Of a stretch of 64,000 nucleotides of DNA, positions 1 through 8,740 are shown in pieces; within the stretch, counting starts at the first letter, position 1; each line of letters begins with the position of its first letter. The stretch covers positions 31,940 through 95,939 of the forward strand of contig CACPJJ010000003.1 of the NCBI GenBank assembly GCA_902634305.1, given 5' to 3'. Made by a program: the position numbers and the translations under genes. This DNA is from an uncultured Pelagibacteraceae bacterium. GTDB taxonomy: Bacteria; Pseudomonadota; Alphaproteobacteria; Pelagibacterales; Pelagibacteraceae. The notes beneath the pieces were generated by a model that made no database searches, was not told the DNA's origin, and saw only the letters and a program-made list of their open reading frames with translations.

Positions 1-469
1 CAAACACACGGTGAATATGTTCCCATTTCACTCGGTCAGCTGACATTGGGTTTTCTGGAGGATCAGCTTTTTTATTTGGTTCAGCAAGTAATGCTCTTTC
101 TACATCATCTGCGTCTGCTGGTTTTGCTAGATAGTCTATTGCACCCTGTTTAATTGCAGCAACTGCTGTTGGAATATTACCATAACCAGTTAACATCACC
201 ACACGGCTTTTTGAATTAGTGTTTTGAATCTCTTTTACAACCTCTAGTCCATTTCCATCACCTAACCTAAGATCAACAACTGCAAATGCTGGTTTTTCTT
301 TTTTAACACAATCTATACCTTTTTTTACACCTTCAGCTTGAGAAACTTTAAATCCTTTTTTTTCCATTGCTCTAGCCAATCTTTCTCTGAACGGACTATC
401 ATCATCAACTATGAGTAGTGATTTATCCTCAAATTTGCTTATATTATTAATATTTTCAGTTGTTGTCAT
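1..469 (-). CDS. regA: RegA/PrrA/ActR-type response regulator (C-terminus beyond the left edge)
   Basis: Translation of the complement from the ATG at 469-467 gives a receiver domain: an acidic cluster IVDDDSPFRERL near residues 20-31, the phosphoacceptor aspartate in VVDLRLGDGNG, the LTGYG switch motif and the KPAD lysine loop. After it comes a linker ending in DRVKWEHIHRVF at the window edge, which matches the start of the Fis-type helix-turn-helix region of the RegA/PrrA/ActR family. The DNA-binding helix itself is outside. Known members work with the RegB/PrrB redox sensor kinase to control respiration and energy genes; that role is carried over here from the family. The partner kinase is not in the window. 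The gene is divergent from the polyamine operon, with a 145-base shared upstream region. Confidence 0.88.
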   Translation of the reverse strand, partial: MTTTENINNISKFEDKSLLIVDDDSPFRERLARAMEKKGFKVSQAEGVKKGIDCVKKEKPAFAVVDLRLGDGNGLEVVKEIQNTNSKSRVVMLTGYGNIPTAVAAIKQGAIDYLAKPADADDVERALLAEPNKKADPPENPMSADRVKWEHIHRVF

Positions 470-561
470 GAGATGTATATGGTGACTAAAAAGTCGAATT
501 TCAATAGCATTATTTACTTTACTTTACTGATCATATCCCCTAAATGCTGAATTTATAAAGA

Positions 562-589
562 ATGCATAGCAGTTATGCATATTTTTTTT
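562..589 (+). promoter_or_regulatory. Hairpin plus T-run (possible attenuator) upstream of the polyamine operon
   Basis: A perfect 7-bp inverted repeat (ATGCATA at 562-568, TATGCAT at 574-580, 5-base loop) is followed by A and eight Ts (582-589), the form of an intrinsic terminator on the plus strand. No plus-strand gene precedes it in the window, since regA runs the other way. It lies 25 bases before the decarboxylase ATG, so it would act inside the operon leader. The stem is AT-rich and weak. The rest of 470-614 holds a small repeat GACTAAAAAGTC at 484-495 near the regA start, and no convincing promoter pair. Confidence 0.45.
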
Positions 590-614
590 GTTAAATTTTT
601 TTTGTGGAGCTTAT

Positions 615-1793
615 ATGCAAAAATTTAAAACAGTTGAAGAATTAATAAATCAACTGAAACCAAATGAACCGGTATATTGTATTAGAAAAAAATCTATACA
701 ATTAGCATCGAGATTTTTTAAGAAAAGATTTCCAGGTAAAGTTTTATATGCGGTAAAAACAAATCCTAATCCTATAGTTTTAAAAACAATAATAGATAGT
801 GGAATTGAAAATTTTGATGTTGCATCAATTAATGAAATTAAAACTATCAGAAATATTAATAAATCAGTTAAATGCTCTTTTATGCATACAGTAAAAAGTA
901 GAGAAAGTATTAGAGATGCATATTTTAAATATGGAGTTAAAACGTTTTCACTAGATTCAAAAGATGAATTAATCAAAATTATTGAAAGTACTAATGAAGC
1001 AAAAGATCTTGAGTTATTTGTTAGAGTTGCAGTTTCAAATGAACATGCCGAGATTGATTTATCAAAAAAATTTGGAGCTTTAACATCGGAGGCAACAGGA
1101 TTGTTAAGGTTAACAAAACAATACGCTAGAAAAATAGGATTAAGTTTTCATGTAGGCTCACAATGTATGCATCCTATATCATACTCGAAAGGAATTGAGG
1201 AAATTGGTAATATAATTAAACGTACAAAAATAAATCCTGACTATATTAATGTTGGTGGTGGCTTTCCTACAATTTATCCTGATTTAGTTCCACAATCTAT
1301 CCAAAATTATTTTGATGAAATTAAAAATGCTTTAGCTAATTTAAAACTAAATAAACTACCTGAAATAATTTGCGAACCAGGTAGGGCAATTGTTGCGGAA
1401 AGTGGATCAACAATAGTTAGAGTGAATTTGAGAAAAAAACAAAAACTCTATATAAACGATGGTACGTATGGATCTCTATTTGATGCAGGATTTCCAAATA
1501 TCGTTTATCCATCAAAATTAATTACTGATGGAAGAATTGTTTCAAAAAAATTAACCAGTTTTGATTTTTATGGTCCAACCTGTGATAGCATGGATTATAT
1601 GAAAGGGCCTTTCATTCTACCAAATAATATTAAAGAAAATGATTACATTGAGTTAGGTCAACTTGGTGCTTATGGTTTAACATTTAGAACAGATTTTAAT
1701 GGGCTTTATTCAAATAAAATATTCGAAGTAGAAGATAATCCAATAATGACAATGTATAACAAAGAAATTGAAAAACAATTTCTTGTTGCCTAA
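615..1793 (+). CDS. Ornithine/diaminopimelate-type decarboxylase, PLP fold III (probable ornithine decarboxylase)
   Basis: This alanine-racemase-fold PLP decarboxylase most likely makes putrescine from ornithine. The PLP lysine lies in YAVKTNPNP (about K48), the glycine-rich phosphate loop is VGGGFPT, and EPGRAIV follows. The C-terminal GPTCDSMD carries the active-site Cys-Asp pair of eukaryotic-type ornithine decarboxylases, unlike DAP decarboxylases, which have an ESGD-type motif. At 392 residues the length is normal. An in-frame ATG at 588 exists, but the ATG at 615 has GGAG five bases upstream and begins at the family N-terminus. The stop codon abuts the next gene, so the two are cotranscribed. 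Substrate could also be lysine or arginine; the sequence alone does not settle it. Confidence 0.85.
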   Translation: MQKFKTVEELINQLKPNEPVYCIRKKSIQLASRFFKKRFPGKVLYAVKTNPNPIVLKTIIDSGIENFDVASINEIKTIRNINKSVKCSFMHTVKSRESIRDAYFKYGVKTFSLDSKDELIKIIESTNEAKDLELFVRVAVSNEHAEIDLSKKFGALTSEATGLLRLTKQYARKIGLSFHVGSQCMHPISYSKGIEEIGNIIKRTKINPDYINVGGGFPTIYPDLVPQSIQNYFDEIKNALANLKLNKLPEIICEPGRAIVAESGSTIVRVNLRKKQKLYINDGTYGSLFDAGFPNIVYPSKLITDGRIVSKKLTSFDFYGPTCDSMDYMKGPFILPNNIKENDYIELGQLGAYGLTFRTDFNGLYSNKIFEVEDNPIMTMYNKEIEKQFLVA

Positions 1794-2837
1794 ATGTCAG
1801 ATAAAAAGAATTTAGGACATAATAGCAAAAAAGATTTTCTAAACTCACCAGTAGAACACATAGATATAACTTCGTTTGATGCAAGAAAGATTATTGCATC
1901 AATGGAAAAAATGTCTTTTGTTTCTAGAGAAACTGCAAATTCAGCTAATATATTTAATGAAATGATTAAGGATAAAGATTGTACAATTTTTTTAACATTG
2001 GCTGGATCTACTTCTGCTGCAGGATGTATGCATATTTATAGAGATATGATAAAATACAATATGGTTGATGCAATTGTAGCGACAGGAGCATCAATTATTG
2101 ACATGGATTTTTTTGAGGCCCTTGGATTTAAACATTATCAAGGCTCCCAATTTCAAGATGATACTGAATTACGTAAAAATTATATTGATAGAATATATGA
2201 TACTTATATCGATGAAGATGAGCTTCAAATGTGTGATAAAAAAATATGTGAAATAGCAGATAAATTAGAACCAAGAAGCTACACATCTAGGGAGTTTATT
2301 AATGAAATTGGAAAATACTTAAAAAATAATGCAAAAAAGAAAGGTTCATTAATAGAAACTGCTCATGATAATAATGTTCCAATTTTTTGCCCAGCTTTTA
2401 CAGACTCAAGTGCTGGATTTGGATTGGTAATGCACCAAGAAAAAAATCCAAATAAACATATCACAATAGACTCGGTTAGAGAATTTCGTGAATTAACTGA
2501 AATCAAAATTAGATCAAAGGGGTCTGGTTTATTTATGATTGGTGGTGGTGTTCCAAAAAATTTTATTCAAGATACAGTTATTTGTGCTGAACTTTTAGGA
2601 AAAGAAGTAGATATGCACAAGTATGCCGTTCAAATAACTGTTGCTGATTCAAGAGATGGTGCATGCAGTAGTTCTACGTTAAAAGAAGCTAGTTCTTGGG
2701 GAAAAGTTGATGTTACAAAAGAGCAAATGGTATTTGCAGAAGCAACCAGTGTTCTTCCTTTAATTGTAAGTGATGCTTATCACAATGGTGATTGGAAAAA
2801 TAGAGCGAGAAAAAATTTTTCAAAAATATTTGGATAA
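1794..2837 (+). CDS. Deoxyhypusine synthase family protein (possible homospermidine synthase-like enzyme)
   Basis: The 347-residue protein has the NAD-dependent deoxyhypusine synthase fold: LTLAGSTSAAGC near the N-terminus, VATGASIIDMDFFEALG, the CPAFTDSSAGFG region, GGGVPKNF, and the catalytic lysine motif SSWGK (K304), followed by FAEATSVLPL. In eukaryotes and archaea this enzyme moves an aminobutyl group from spermidine to a lysine of eIF5A, a substrate bacteria lack. Plant homospermidine synthases arose from the same fold and use putrescine as acceptor. Sitting between a putative ornithine decarboxylase and an agmatinase homologue, it probably acts on free polyamines; this is inferred from context. 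It starts directly after the upstream stop and lies three bases from the next gene. Confidence 0.82.
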   Translation: MSDKKNLGHNSKKDFLNSPVEHIDITSFDARKIIASMEKMSFVSRETANSANIFNEMIKDKDCTIFLTLAGSTSAAGCMHIYRDMIKYNMVDAIVATGASIIDMDFFEALGFKHYQGSQFQDDTELRKNYIDRIYDTYIDEDELQMCDKKICEIADKLEPRSYTSREFINEIGKYLKNNAKKKGSLIETAHDNNVPIFCPAFTDSSAGFGLVMHQEKNPNKHITIDSVREFRELTEIKIRSKGSGLFMIGGGVPKNFIQDTVICAELLGKEVDMHKYAVQITVADSRDGACSSSTLKEASSWGKVDVTKEQMVFAEATSVLPLIVSDAYHNGDWKNRARKNFSKIFG

Positions 2838-2840
2838 AAA

Positions 2841-3719
2841 TTGAATTTCTTATCAAACAAACAGGGTTTTCTTGGAATTGACAATAAGTGTAACGTCAAA
2901 GAAAAAGCTATAGTTGTTCCATTTGGTCTAGAAAAAACTGTTAGTTATGGTGGTGGAACAAAAAATGGTCCCAGAGAAATCATTAAAGCTTCACATCAAG
3001 TTGAATTATACGATGAAGAATTAAACTGTGAACCTTATAAAAAAATTGGTATCAAAACTTTAAAACCATTCAAAATAGATAAAAATATTAATAAAGCGTT
3101 AAATAAAATGTCAAAAATAAATGAAGATATTTTAAATAAGAAAATTTTTCCATTAACTCTGGGAGGTGAACATTCAATAACACCTGGTTGTATAGCTCCA
3201 TTTACAAAAAAATATAAAAAATTATGTTTATTACACTTTGATGCACATGCTGATTTAAGAGAAAGCTATAATGGAGAAAAATTTTCACATGCATCAGCAA
3301 TAAAAAGATGTTTGGATTATAAAAATGTTTCTGTAATTTCTTTTGGTATAAGAAACATATCTAAAAGTGAAATACCTTATTTAAAAAAAAATTCTTCAAG
3401 AATTAATATTTTTTGGGCAAAAGATAAAAAAAAATGGAATTTAAATAAATTTAAAAAAATGATTAGAAATAAAACTGTTTATTTAACTTTTGATGTAGAT
3501 GGATTTGACTCAAGTATTATGCCCGCAACCGGCACACCTGAACCTGGAGGTATTTTTTGGGATGAAACTTTAGAAATAATAAAGATAGCAATAAAAAATT
3601 CAAATATTGTTGGTGCAGATATAAATGAACTCGCTCCAATAAAGGGGTTTAATTCATACAACTTTTTAGTAGCTAAATTAGCTTATAAGATTTTATCCTA
3701 CAAATTTTTATATAAATAA
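2841..3719 (+). CDS. speB: Agmatinase/arginase family ureohydrolase
   Basis: This 292-residue ureohydrolase has the manganese ligands in order: GGEHSITPG, DAHADLR and DVDGFDSSIMPATGTPEPGG. The family splits agmatine to putrescine plus urea, or arginine to ornithine plus urea. The loop FSHASAIKR after the second metal motif resembles agmatinase-type proteins more than true arginases, but the substrate is not proven. The start is a TTG three bases after the preceding stop; no better-placed ATG precedes the conserved region. As third gene of the operon it would supply putrescine (agmatinase) or ornithine (arginase) to its neighbours. It converges on the yhhQ-like gene with three bases between stops and no visible terminator. 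Confidence 0.85.
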   Translation: MNFLSNKQGFLGIDNKCNVKEKAIVVPFGLEKTVSYGGGTKNGPREIIKASHQVELYDEELNCEPYKKIGIKTLKPFKIDKNINKALNKMSKINEDILNKKIFPLTLGGEHSITPGCIAPFTKKYKKLCLLHFDAHADLRESYNGEKFSHASAIKRCLDYKNVSVISFGIRNISKSEIPYLKKNSSRINIFWAKDKKKWNLNKFKKMIRNKTVYLTFDVDGFDSSIMPATGTPEPGGIFWDETLEIIKIAIKNSNIVGADINELAPIKGFNSYNFLVAKLAYKILSYKFLYK

Positions 3720-3722
3720 TTA

Positions 3723-4271
3723 TTAAACAGCTTTAACTGTTCCTAGTAAAATTCTGAAGGGAATTAACATTAGTAGTGCAACAAAAATTTTAACTGCTAA
3801 ATCTCCCAACGATAGAGTAAACCAAGGTACACCTGTTGCATAAAAAGATATTGAAAAGAATAAAAAAGTATCAACAGTAGAGCCAATTAAAGAAGATGTT
3901 AAAGGCGCTATAAACCATTTTTTTCTTCTCAATTTGTCAAAGATTTGAACATCTAATAACTGAGCAACTATAAAAGCTGTGCCAGAACCTATTGCAATTC
4001 TAATTGAAATTAAATCTGTAAAATTAGTTGAAAATAATAGTGTGAAAGAAATACCAATTGCAAATCCTACATATACAATTTTTCTTGCTACCATTTTTCC
4101 ATAAAATCTATTTGCAATATCTGTTATTAAAAAAGCTATAGGATAGCTAAATGCTCCATAAGTTAAAATTTCATTTAAATTAAAATAACTTATGGGAAAT
4201 TGGACTAAATAGTTAGAAATTAAAACAACAACTCCCATCAAAAATGAAAGCGTTATAAAAACTCTATTCAT
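3723..4271 (-). CDS. yhhQ: YhhQ/VUT-family transporter (queuosine precursor transport family)
   Basis: A 182-residue, strongly hydrophobic protein with about five or six membrane segments. It has the family features: an N-terminal segment ending in SNYLVQFP, then YPIAFLITDIANRFYG around residues 44-59 and the central IAIGSGTAFIVAQLLDVQIFD. COG1738 proteins import the queuosine precursor (preQ0/preQ1) in characterised bacteria; substrate here is inferred from family. Its ATG directly follows the rpmB stop, so it is probably read from the rpmB promoter. A link between L28 and a tRNA-modification precursor importer is only contextual. Confidence 0.8.
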   Translation of the reverse strand: MNRVFITLSFLMGVVVLISNYLVQFPISYFNLNEILTYGAFSYPIAFLITDIANRFYGKMVARKIVYVGFAIGISFTLLFSTNFTDLISIRIAIGSGTAFIVAQLLDVQIFDKLRRKKWFIAPLTSSLIGSTVDTFLFFSISFYATGVPWFTLSLGDLAVKIFVALLMLIPFRILLGTVKAV

Positions 4272-4553
4272 TCAAGCTGATTTACTAAGTAATGATTTTT
4301 TTAATTTTTTTAATCTAAAAGATAAATTTTTTGCTTTTGTATTTTTAATAAATTGGTCAAAACTACCTTTTTTATCTACTGATCTAACTCCAGCGTTAGA
4401 TACAGTCAGCCTTATACTTTTATTTAAAATTAGACTTTTAAATCTTACTTTTTTAAGGTTTGGTAAAAATCTTCTTTTAGTCTTATTGTTAGCATGACTA
4501 ACTTTATGACCTTTAAGAGGAATTTTACCAGTAAGTTCACATTTTTTTGACAT
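4272..4553 (-). CDS. rpmB: 50S ribosomal protein L28
   Basis: The 93-residue basic protein begins MSKKCELTGKIPLKGHKVSH and continues with NNKTKRRFLPNL, the standard L28 N-terminus, followed by VSNAGVRSVDKKG. It is part of the large ribosomal subunit. The length is slightly above the usual bacterial 70-80 because of a lysine-rich C-terminal helix, as in other alphaproteobacteria. The gene has its own strong sigma70-like promoter (4566-4594) and no room for a long 5' leader. It is followed without a gap by the yhhQ-like gene. Confidence 0.97.
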   Translation of the reverse strand: MSKKCELTGKIPLKGHKVSHANNKTKRRFLPNLKKVRFKSLILNKSIRLTVSNAGVRSVDKKGSFDQFIKNTKAKNLSFRLKKLKKSLLSKSA

Positions 4554-4565
4554 AAAATTTATGAC

Positions 4566-4594
4566 TGTATAAGTGTTATAAAGTTGCCAGTCAA
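4566..4594 (-). promoter_or_regulatory. Sigma70-type promoter for rpmB
   Basis: On the complement TTGACT (4594-4589) and TATACA (4571-4566) are separated by exactly 17 bases. The -35 box begins just after the pyrD stop codon. The predicted start of transcription, near 4559, is only about six bases before the rpmB ATG at 4553, so the transcript would be almost leaderless. Confidence 0.75.
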
Positions 4595-4596
4595 GA

Positions 4597-5637
4597 TCAA
4601 TTTTTACTCCCTACTATATCTGATATATTTTTTACTCTTTCATTTTCTAAAATATTTATTAATTCCTCATTTATTTTTGAAACAATACTTGGCCCTTTAT
4701 AAATCATACCAGTATAGAGTTGCACCAGACTGGCTCCATTAATTATTTTTTGATATACACTCTGGCCAGAATCAACACCGCCTACTCCTATTATTTTAAT
4801 TTTATTTTTTAAAATTTTATAAAATTTGTTGATCAATTCATTTGATTTTTTTTCAAGTGGTTTTCCAGATAAACCACCTTTTTCTAATTTATTAATATTA
4901 GATAAATTTTCTCTATTCCTGTCAGTAGAATTTGAAATTATTACAGCTTCGACATTATGTTTTAAAAGTAATTCTGCAATTATATTAATATTTTCATCTT
5001 TGATGTCAGGTGAAATTTTTACAACAATTGGTATATTGGTTTTTAATATTTTTTTTTCTTTTTCTACCAAATCCAAAAGTTTGCTAAGTTCGTCTTCGTT
5101 ATGAAAACTTCTTAAATTTTCTGTATTAGGAGATGAGATATTTATTGTCAAATAGTCGGCAAGATTATAAAATTTACGTAGACCAATTAAATAATCTTCT
5201 TCCTTGTTATTTGTATCTTTATTTGGTCCTATGTTTATTCCAAATAGTCCTTTTGGAGAATTTGAAATAATTCTTGATTTAACTTTTTCAGAGCCTGAGC
5301 TATTAAATCCAAGTCTATTAATTAAAGCTTCATCCTCTTCAAGACGAAATATCCTTGGCTTAGGATTTCCATATTGATTAATAGGAGTTACGGTTCCAAC
5401 TTCAACAAACCCAAATCCTAATTTAAATAAAGAATTGTATACTTCAGCATCTTTATCAAAACCCGCTGCAATCCCTATTGGATTTGGAATTTTTTTTCCA
5501 AAAATTTCAGTTTCAATTGATTTATTTTTTTTAATTTTATTTTTATAAATAAAATTAAATTTTAAACTTTTAATTGCTAAATCGTGTGCTGTTTCAGGAT
5601 CTAATTTAAATATTAGTGATCTAATCTTTGAAAACAT
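4597..5637 (-). CDS. pyrD: Dihydroorotate dehydrogenase (quinone), class 2
   Basis: PyrD oxidises dihydroorotate to orotate in pyrimidine synthesis and passes electrons to the quinone pool at the membrane. The 346-residue sequence has the class 2 N-terminal amphipathic helix (SLIFKLDPETAHDLAIKSLK), AAGFDKDAE for FMN binding, NRLGFNSSG, the active-site NISSPNT at about 166-172, VVKISPD, and the C-terminal FMN phosphate motif IIGVGGVDSGQS. Length is typical. The start codon overlaps the last base of the lysS stop, so the two genes are cotranscribed. Confidence 0.96.
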   Translation of the reverse strand: MFSKIRSLIFKLDPETAHDLAIKSLKFNFIYKNKIKKNKSIETEIFGKKIPNPIGIAAGFDKDAEVYNSLFKLGFGFVEVGTVTPINQYGNPKPRIFRLEEDEALINRLGFNSSGSEKVKSRIISNSPKGLFGINIGPNKDTNNKEEDYLIGLRKFYNLADYLTINISSPNTENLRSFHNEDELSKLLDLVEKEKKILKTNIPIVVKISPDIKDENINIIAELLLKHNVEAVIISNSTDRNRENLSNINKLEKGGLSGKPLEKKSNELINKFYKILKNKIKIIGVGGVDSGQSVYQKIINGASLVQLYTGMIYKGPSIVSKINEELINILENERVKNISDIVGSKN

Positions 5638-7199
5638 TATTTAATTCTATCTTTAATTAACTTTTGTGTCTCTTTAACGCCAAAAAAACTTATAAAAAAA
5701 CCCATTCTTGGGCCATTTTCATCACCAAAAACCACTTCATAAATTAATTTAAACCAATCTCTTAGATTCTCTTTATAACCATTTTCTTTTCCAACGGTAT
5801 AAATTTGAGTTTGCATTTCTTCTGGTTGCATCTCATCAGTAAATTTTTCTAACGATATAATTAATGCATTCAGTGCTTTTTTCTCTACTGCATTAGGTTT
5901 TTTATATTTTTTATTTTTTTTAATTAAATCATTAAAATATTTTATTGCATATTCAATCAACTTATCAAATATTGGATGTTCACTTTCTGATATATTTTTT
6001 TTATATTTTTTTACAAACTTCCATAAAAGTTCTTTTGAATCAGCATTGCTAGCTTCGACCAAATTAAGAAGCATAGAAAAAGTCATAATCATTTTTTCTT
6101 TTGGAATAGTACCATTATTAACATGCCAAACAGGATTTAGTAGCATTTGTAATTCATTTTGATTTTTTCCTTTTTCAATAAAATCTAAATATTCATCCAC
6201 AGCTTTAGGAACAATTTCTTTATATAATTTTTTCGCCCTTTTTGGATTTTGGTACATAAATAAAGATAAACTTTCAGGAGAAGCATATTTCAACCATTCA
6301 TCAATTGTTATTCCGTTACCTTTTGATTTTGATATTTTTTCACCTTTTTCATCTAAGAATAGCTCGTAAGCAAAACCAGAAGGGTTATTTTTTCCTAATA
6401 TTTTTATAATTTTTGTAGATAGAATTGCACTTTCAATTAAATCTTTACCATACATTTCAAAATCAACATCTAGAGCATACCATCTCATAGCCCAATCTAC
6501 TTTCCATTGAAGTTTACAATTTCCATCTAGAATACTTTTTTCTAATTTTTTTCCAAAATTATCAAAAATAATTTTAGATTTTTTTTCATCTATTTCTAAA
6601 ACTGGAATTTCTAAAACTACACCAGTATCTGGACAAATTGGTAAAAATGGGGAATAAGTTTTTTGCCTTTCTTTACCTAATGTTGGAATAATTATATCCA
6701 TAATATCCTTATATTTTTTTAATATAAGTTTGAGTGTATCATTAAAAAATCCTGACTTATAAAGATCTGTTGAACTTCTAAATGTATATTCAAAATTAAA
6801 ACTATTTAAAAAATTTTTTAGCATGGCATTATTATGTTCTCCAAAACTGTTAAATTTTTTAAAAGGATCAGGTACAACTGTCAAAGGTTTATGTAAATTT
6901 TTTTCAAGAATATCTTTAGCTGGAATATTTTCTGGTACTTTTCTTAGACCATCCATATCATCTGAAAATGTTATTATTTCTTTTGGCACATCAGTTATTT
7001 GGTTCAGTGCATTTACAATCATTGAAGTTCTAGCAACTTCTCCAAATGTACCTATATGTGGCAGTCCACTTGGTCCATATCCAGTTTGAAGAATAATTTT
7101 GCCTTTTTGGTCTATATATTTTTTTCTTTCACGAAGAATTTTTTTTGCCTCAACAAAGGGCCAGGCATTAGTTTTGTCAATGTTAGCTTTATCAATCAC
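5637..7199 (-). CDS. lysS: Lysyl-tRNA synthetase, class I
   Basis: This 520-residue enzyme is the class I, archaeal-type LysRS found in many alphaproteobacteria rather than the class II LysRS of E. coli. The HIGH-type motif is SGLPHIGTFGE (residues 44-54) and the KMSKS-type loop is KISKSKGNG (288-296). A pair of aromatic and acidic residues, WYALDVDFEMYGKD, lies between them. It charges tRNA-Lys in the cytoplasm. The long helical anticodon-binding C-terminus is present, so the protein looks complete. It is divergent from trkH, with 92 bases of AT-rich DNA between them in which I see no clear promoter pair. Confidence 0.94.
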   Translation of the reverse strand: MIDKANIDKTNAWPFVEAKKILRERKKYIDQKGKIILQTGYGPSGLPHIGTFGEVARTSMIVNALNQITDVPKEIITFSDDMDGLRKVPENIPAKDILEKNLHKPLTVVPDPFKKFNSFGEHNNAMLKNFLNSFNFEYTFRSSTDLYKSGFFNDTLKLILKKYKDIMDIIIPTLGKERQKTYSPFLPICPDTGVVLEIPVLEIDEKKSKIIFDNFGKKLEKSILDGNCKLQWKVDWAMRWYALDVDFEMYGKDLIESAILSTKIIKILGKNNPSGFAYELFLDEKGEKISKSKGNGITIDEWLKYASPESLSLFMYQNPKRAKKLYKEIVPKAVDEYLDFIEKGKNQNELQMLLNPVWHVNNGTIPKEKMIMTFSMLLNLVEASNADSKELLWKFVKKYKKNISESEHPIFDKLIEYAIKYFNDLIKKNKKYKKPNAVEKKALNALIISLEKFTDEMQPEEMQTQIYTVGKENGYKENLRDWFKLIYEVVFGDENGPRMGFFISFFGVKETQKLIKDRIK

Positions 7200-7291
7200 T
7201 GTTAAAAGTATAAAAATAACTCATAAAATTCATGTTTTTATAATTCTTATAGAGTTGAAATTTATTTACCATAAAATAATGTCCATTCAAA

Positions 7292-8740
7292 ATGTCGAAT
7301 TATAAAACTGTGTTTTTCACACTTGGAGTATTACAAGTAGTTTTGGGATTAGCTATGATTATCCCTGTAATTATTCAATTTATATATAATGAATTGGACT
7401 CATCATTTATAAGTTCAGGAATTATCACAATTATATTTGGTATATTATTTTTTTTATCAAATTTGGATCATGATAAAAAGTTAAACTTACCTCAGGCATT
7501 TTTATTAACTGCGCTTTCTTGGTTAAGTATAGCTTTGTTTGGTTCTTTGCCATTTATGTTTTCTGATTTAGATCTAAATTTAACTGATGCTTTTTTTGAG
7601 AGCATGTCAGGAATTACAACAACTGGTTCAACAGTAATAATTAATTTAGATATTGCACCAAAAAGTATATTGTTCTGGCGAGCTATCCTTCAATGGCTGG
7701 GTGGAATTGGAATAATTGTAATGGCTATTACTCTTATGCCAATAATGAATGTTGGTGGAATGCAACTATTTAAAATATCAAGTAATGATACTGCTGAAAA
7801 AATTTTACCCAAATCTAAAGAGATAAGTATAAGACTAATAGTTATTTATTCAATTTTAACATTTTCATGTGCATTATTTTATAAAATTTTTGGAATGAAT
7901 ATTTTTGATAGTTTGACTCATTCTATGACAACAATAGCAACTGGGGGTTTTTCAAATTATAATGAATCTATTGGTCATTTTGATAGTGTTTTAATCGAAA
8001 CCACTTCAATGACATTTATACTTTTGGGAAGTATACCTTTTATTGCCTATATTAAATTTCTTAATGGAGATAGAAACATATTTTTTTCTGACACACAAAT
8101 CAAAACTTTTTTTAAAGTTATTTTGTTTTCTATAATAATACTATTTCTCTATTTAACATTATTAAATAAAAGTTTTCTTGAAATCAGTGTAAGATCTATA
8201 GCATTCAATGTAGTTTCTATTTTAACAGGAACTGGATATGTAACTAAAGATTTTGACCAATGGGGAAATTTTCCCTTAATATTTTTTTTAATATTAATGT
8301 TTATTGGTGGGTGTGCTGGTTCAACTGCTTGTGGTATAAAAATTTTTAGGATTCAATTGCTCTATCATTTCTTATCGAATCAATTAAAAAAAATAATTTA
8401 TCCAAGAGGTATTTTTGTAATTAAATATGATAAAAATAATATTGATGATAAATTTATGTCTTCAGTTATTTCATTTATTTTTTTATATATTGTTATTTTT
8501 TTCTTATTAACGGCAATACTATCTTTAACTGGATTAGATTTTATTACTTCAATTTCTGGTGCCGCAACTTCTATTTCAAATGTAGGACCAGGACTTGGGG
8601 AAATAATAGGACCTAATGGAAATTTTTCATCACTTGAAAATTCGTCTAAATGGGCTTTAAGTATGGGTATGATTTTAGGTAGACTTGAGTTGTTTGCTAT
8701 ATTAGTGTTATTTATTCCATCTTTTTGGAGAAAGTTTTAA
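7292..8740 (+). CDS. trkH: Trk-type potassium uptake protein, membrane subunit
   Basis: This 482-residue protein is a four-repeat K+ channel-like transporter. The pore-loop glycines are visible in MSGITTTGST, MTTIATGGFSN, LTGTGYVT and ISNVGPGLGE, with about ten membrane segments around them. The motifs FWRAILQWLGGIGIIV and GGCAGSTACGIK are TrkH-specific. TrkH normally needs the cytoplasmic NAD-binding regulator TrkA, which is not in this window. The stop codon overlaps the ATG of the AmpG-like gene (TAATG), suggesting coupled translation. Confidence 0.94.
   Translation: MSNYKTVFFTLGVLQVVLGLAMIIPVIIQFIYNELDSSFISSGIITIIFGILFFLSNLDHDKKLNLPQAFLLTALSWLSIALFGSLPFMFSDLDLNLTDAFFESMSGITTTGSTVIINLDIAPKSILFWRAILQWLGGIGIIVMAITLMPIMNVGGMQLFKISSNDTAEKILPKSKEISIRLIVIYSILTFSCALFYKIFGMNIFDSLTHSMTTIATGGFSNYNESIGHFDSVLIETTSMTFILLGSIPFIAYIKFLNGDRNIFFSDTQIKTFFKVILFSIIILFLYLTLLNKSFLEISVRSIAFNVVSILTGTGYVTKDFDQWGNFPLIFFLILMFIGGCAGSTACGIKIFRIQLLYHFLSNQLKKIIYPRGIFVIKYDKNNIDDKFMSSVISFIFLYIVIFFLLTAILSLTGLDFITSISGAATSISNVGPGLGEIIGPNGNFSSLENSSKWALSMGMILGRLELFAILVLFIPSFWRKF

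Noticed and set aside
588..614. N-terminal extension of the decarboxylase from the ATG at 588
   Set aside because: The start lies at the end of the T-run after the hairpin and has no ribosome-binding site. The ATG at 615 has GGAG at the right distance.
8725..8739. TTG start for the AmpG-like gene inside trkH
   Set aside because: The ATG at 8740 overlaps the trkH stop and has GGAG nine bases before it; the TTG has no such support.
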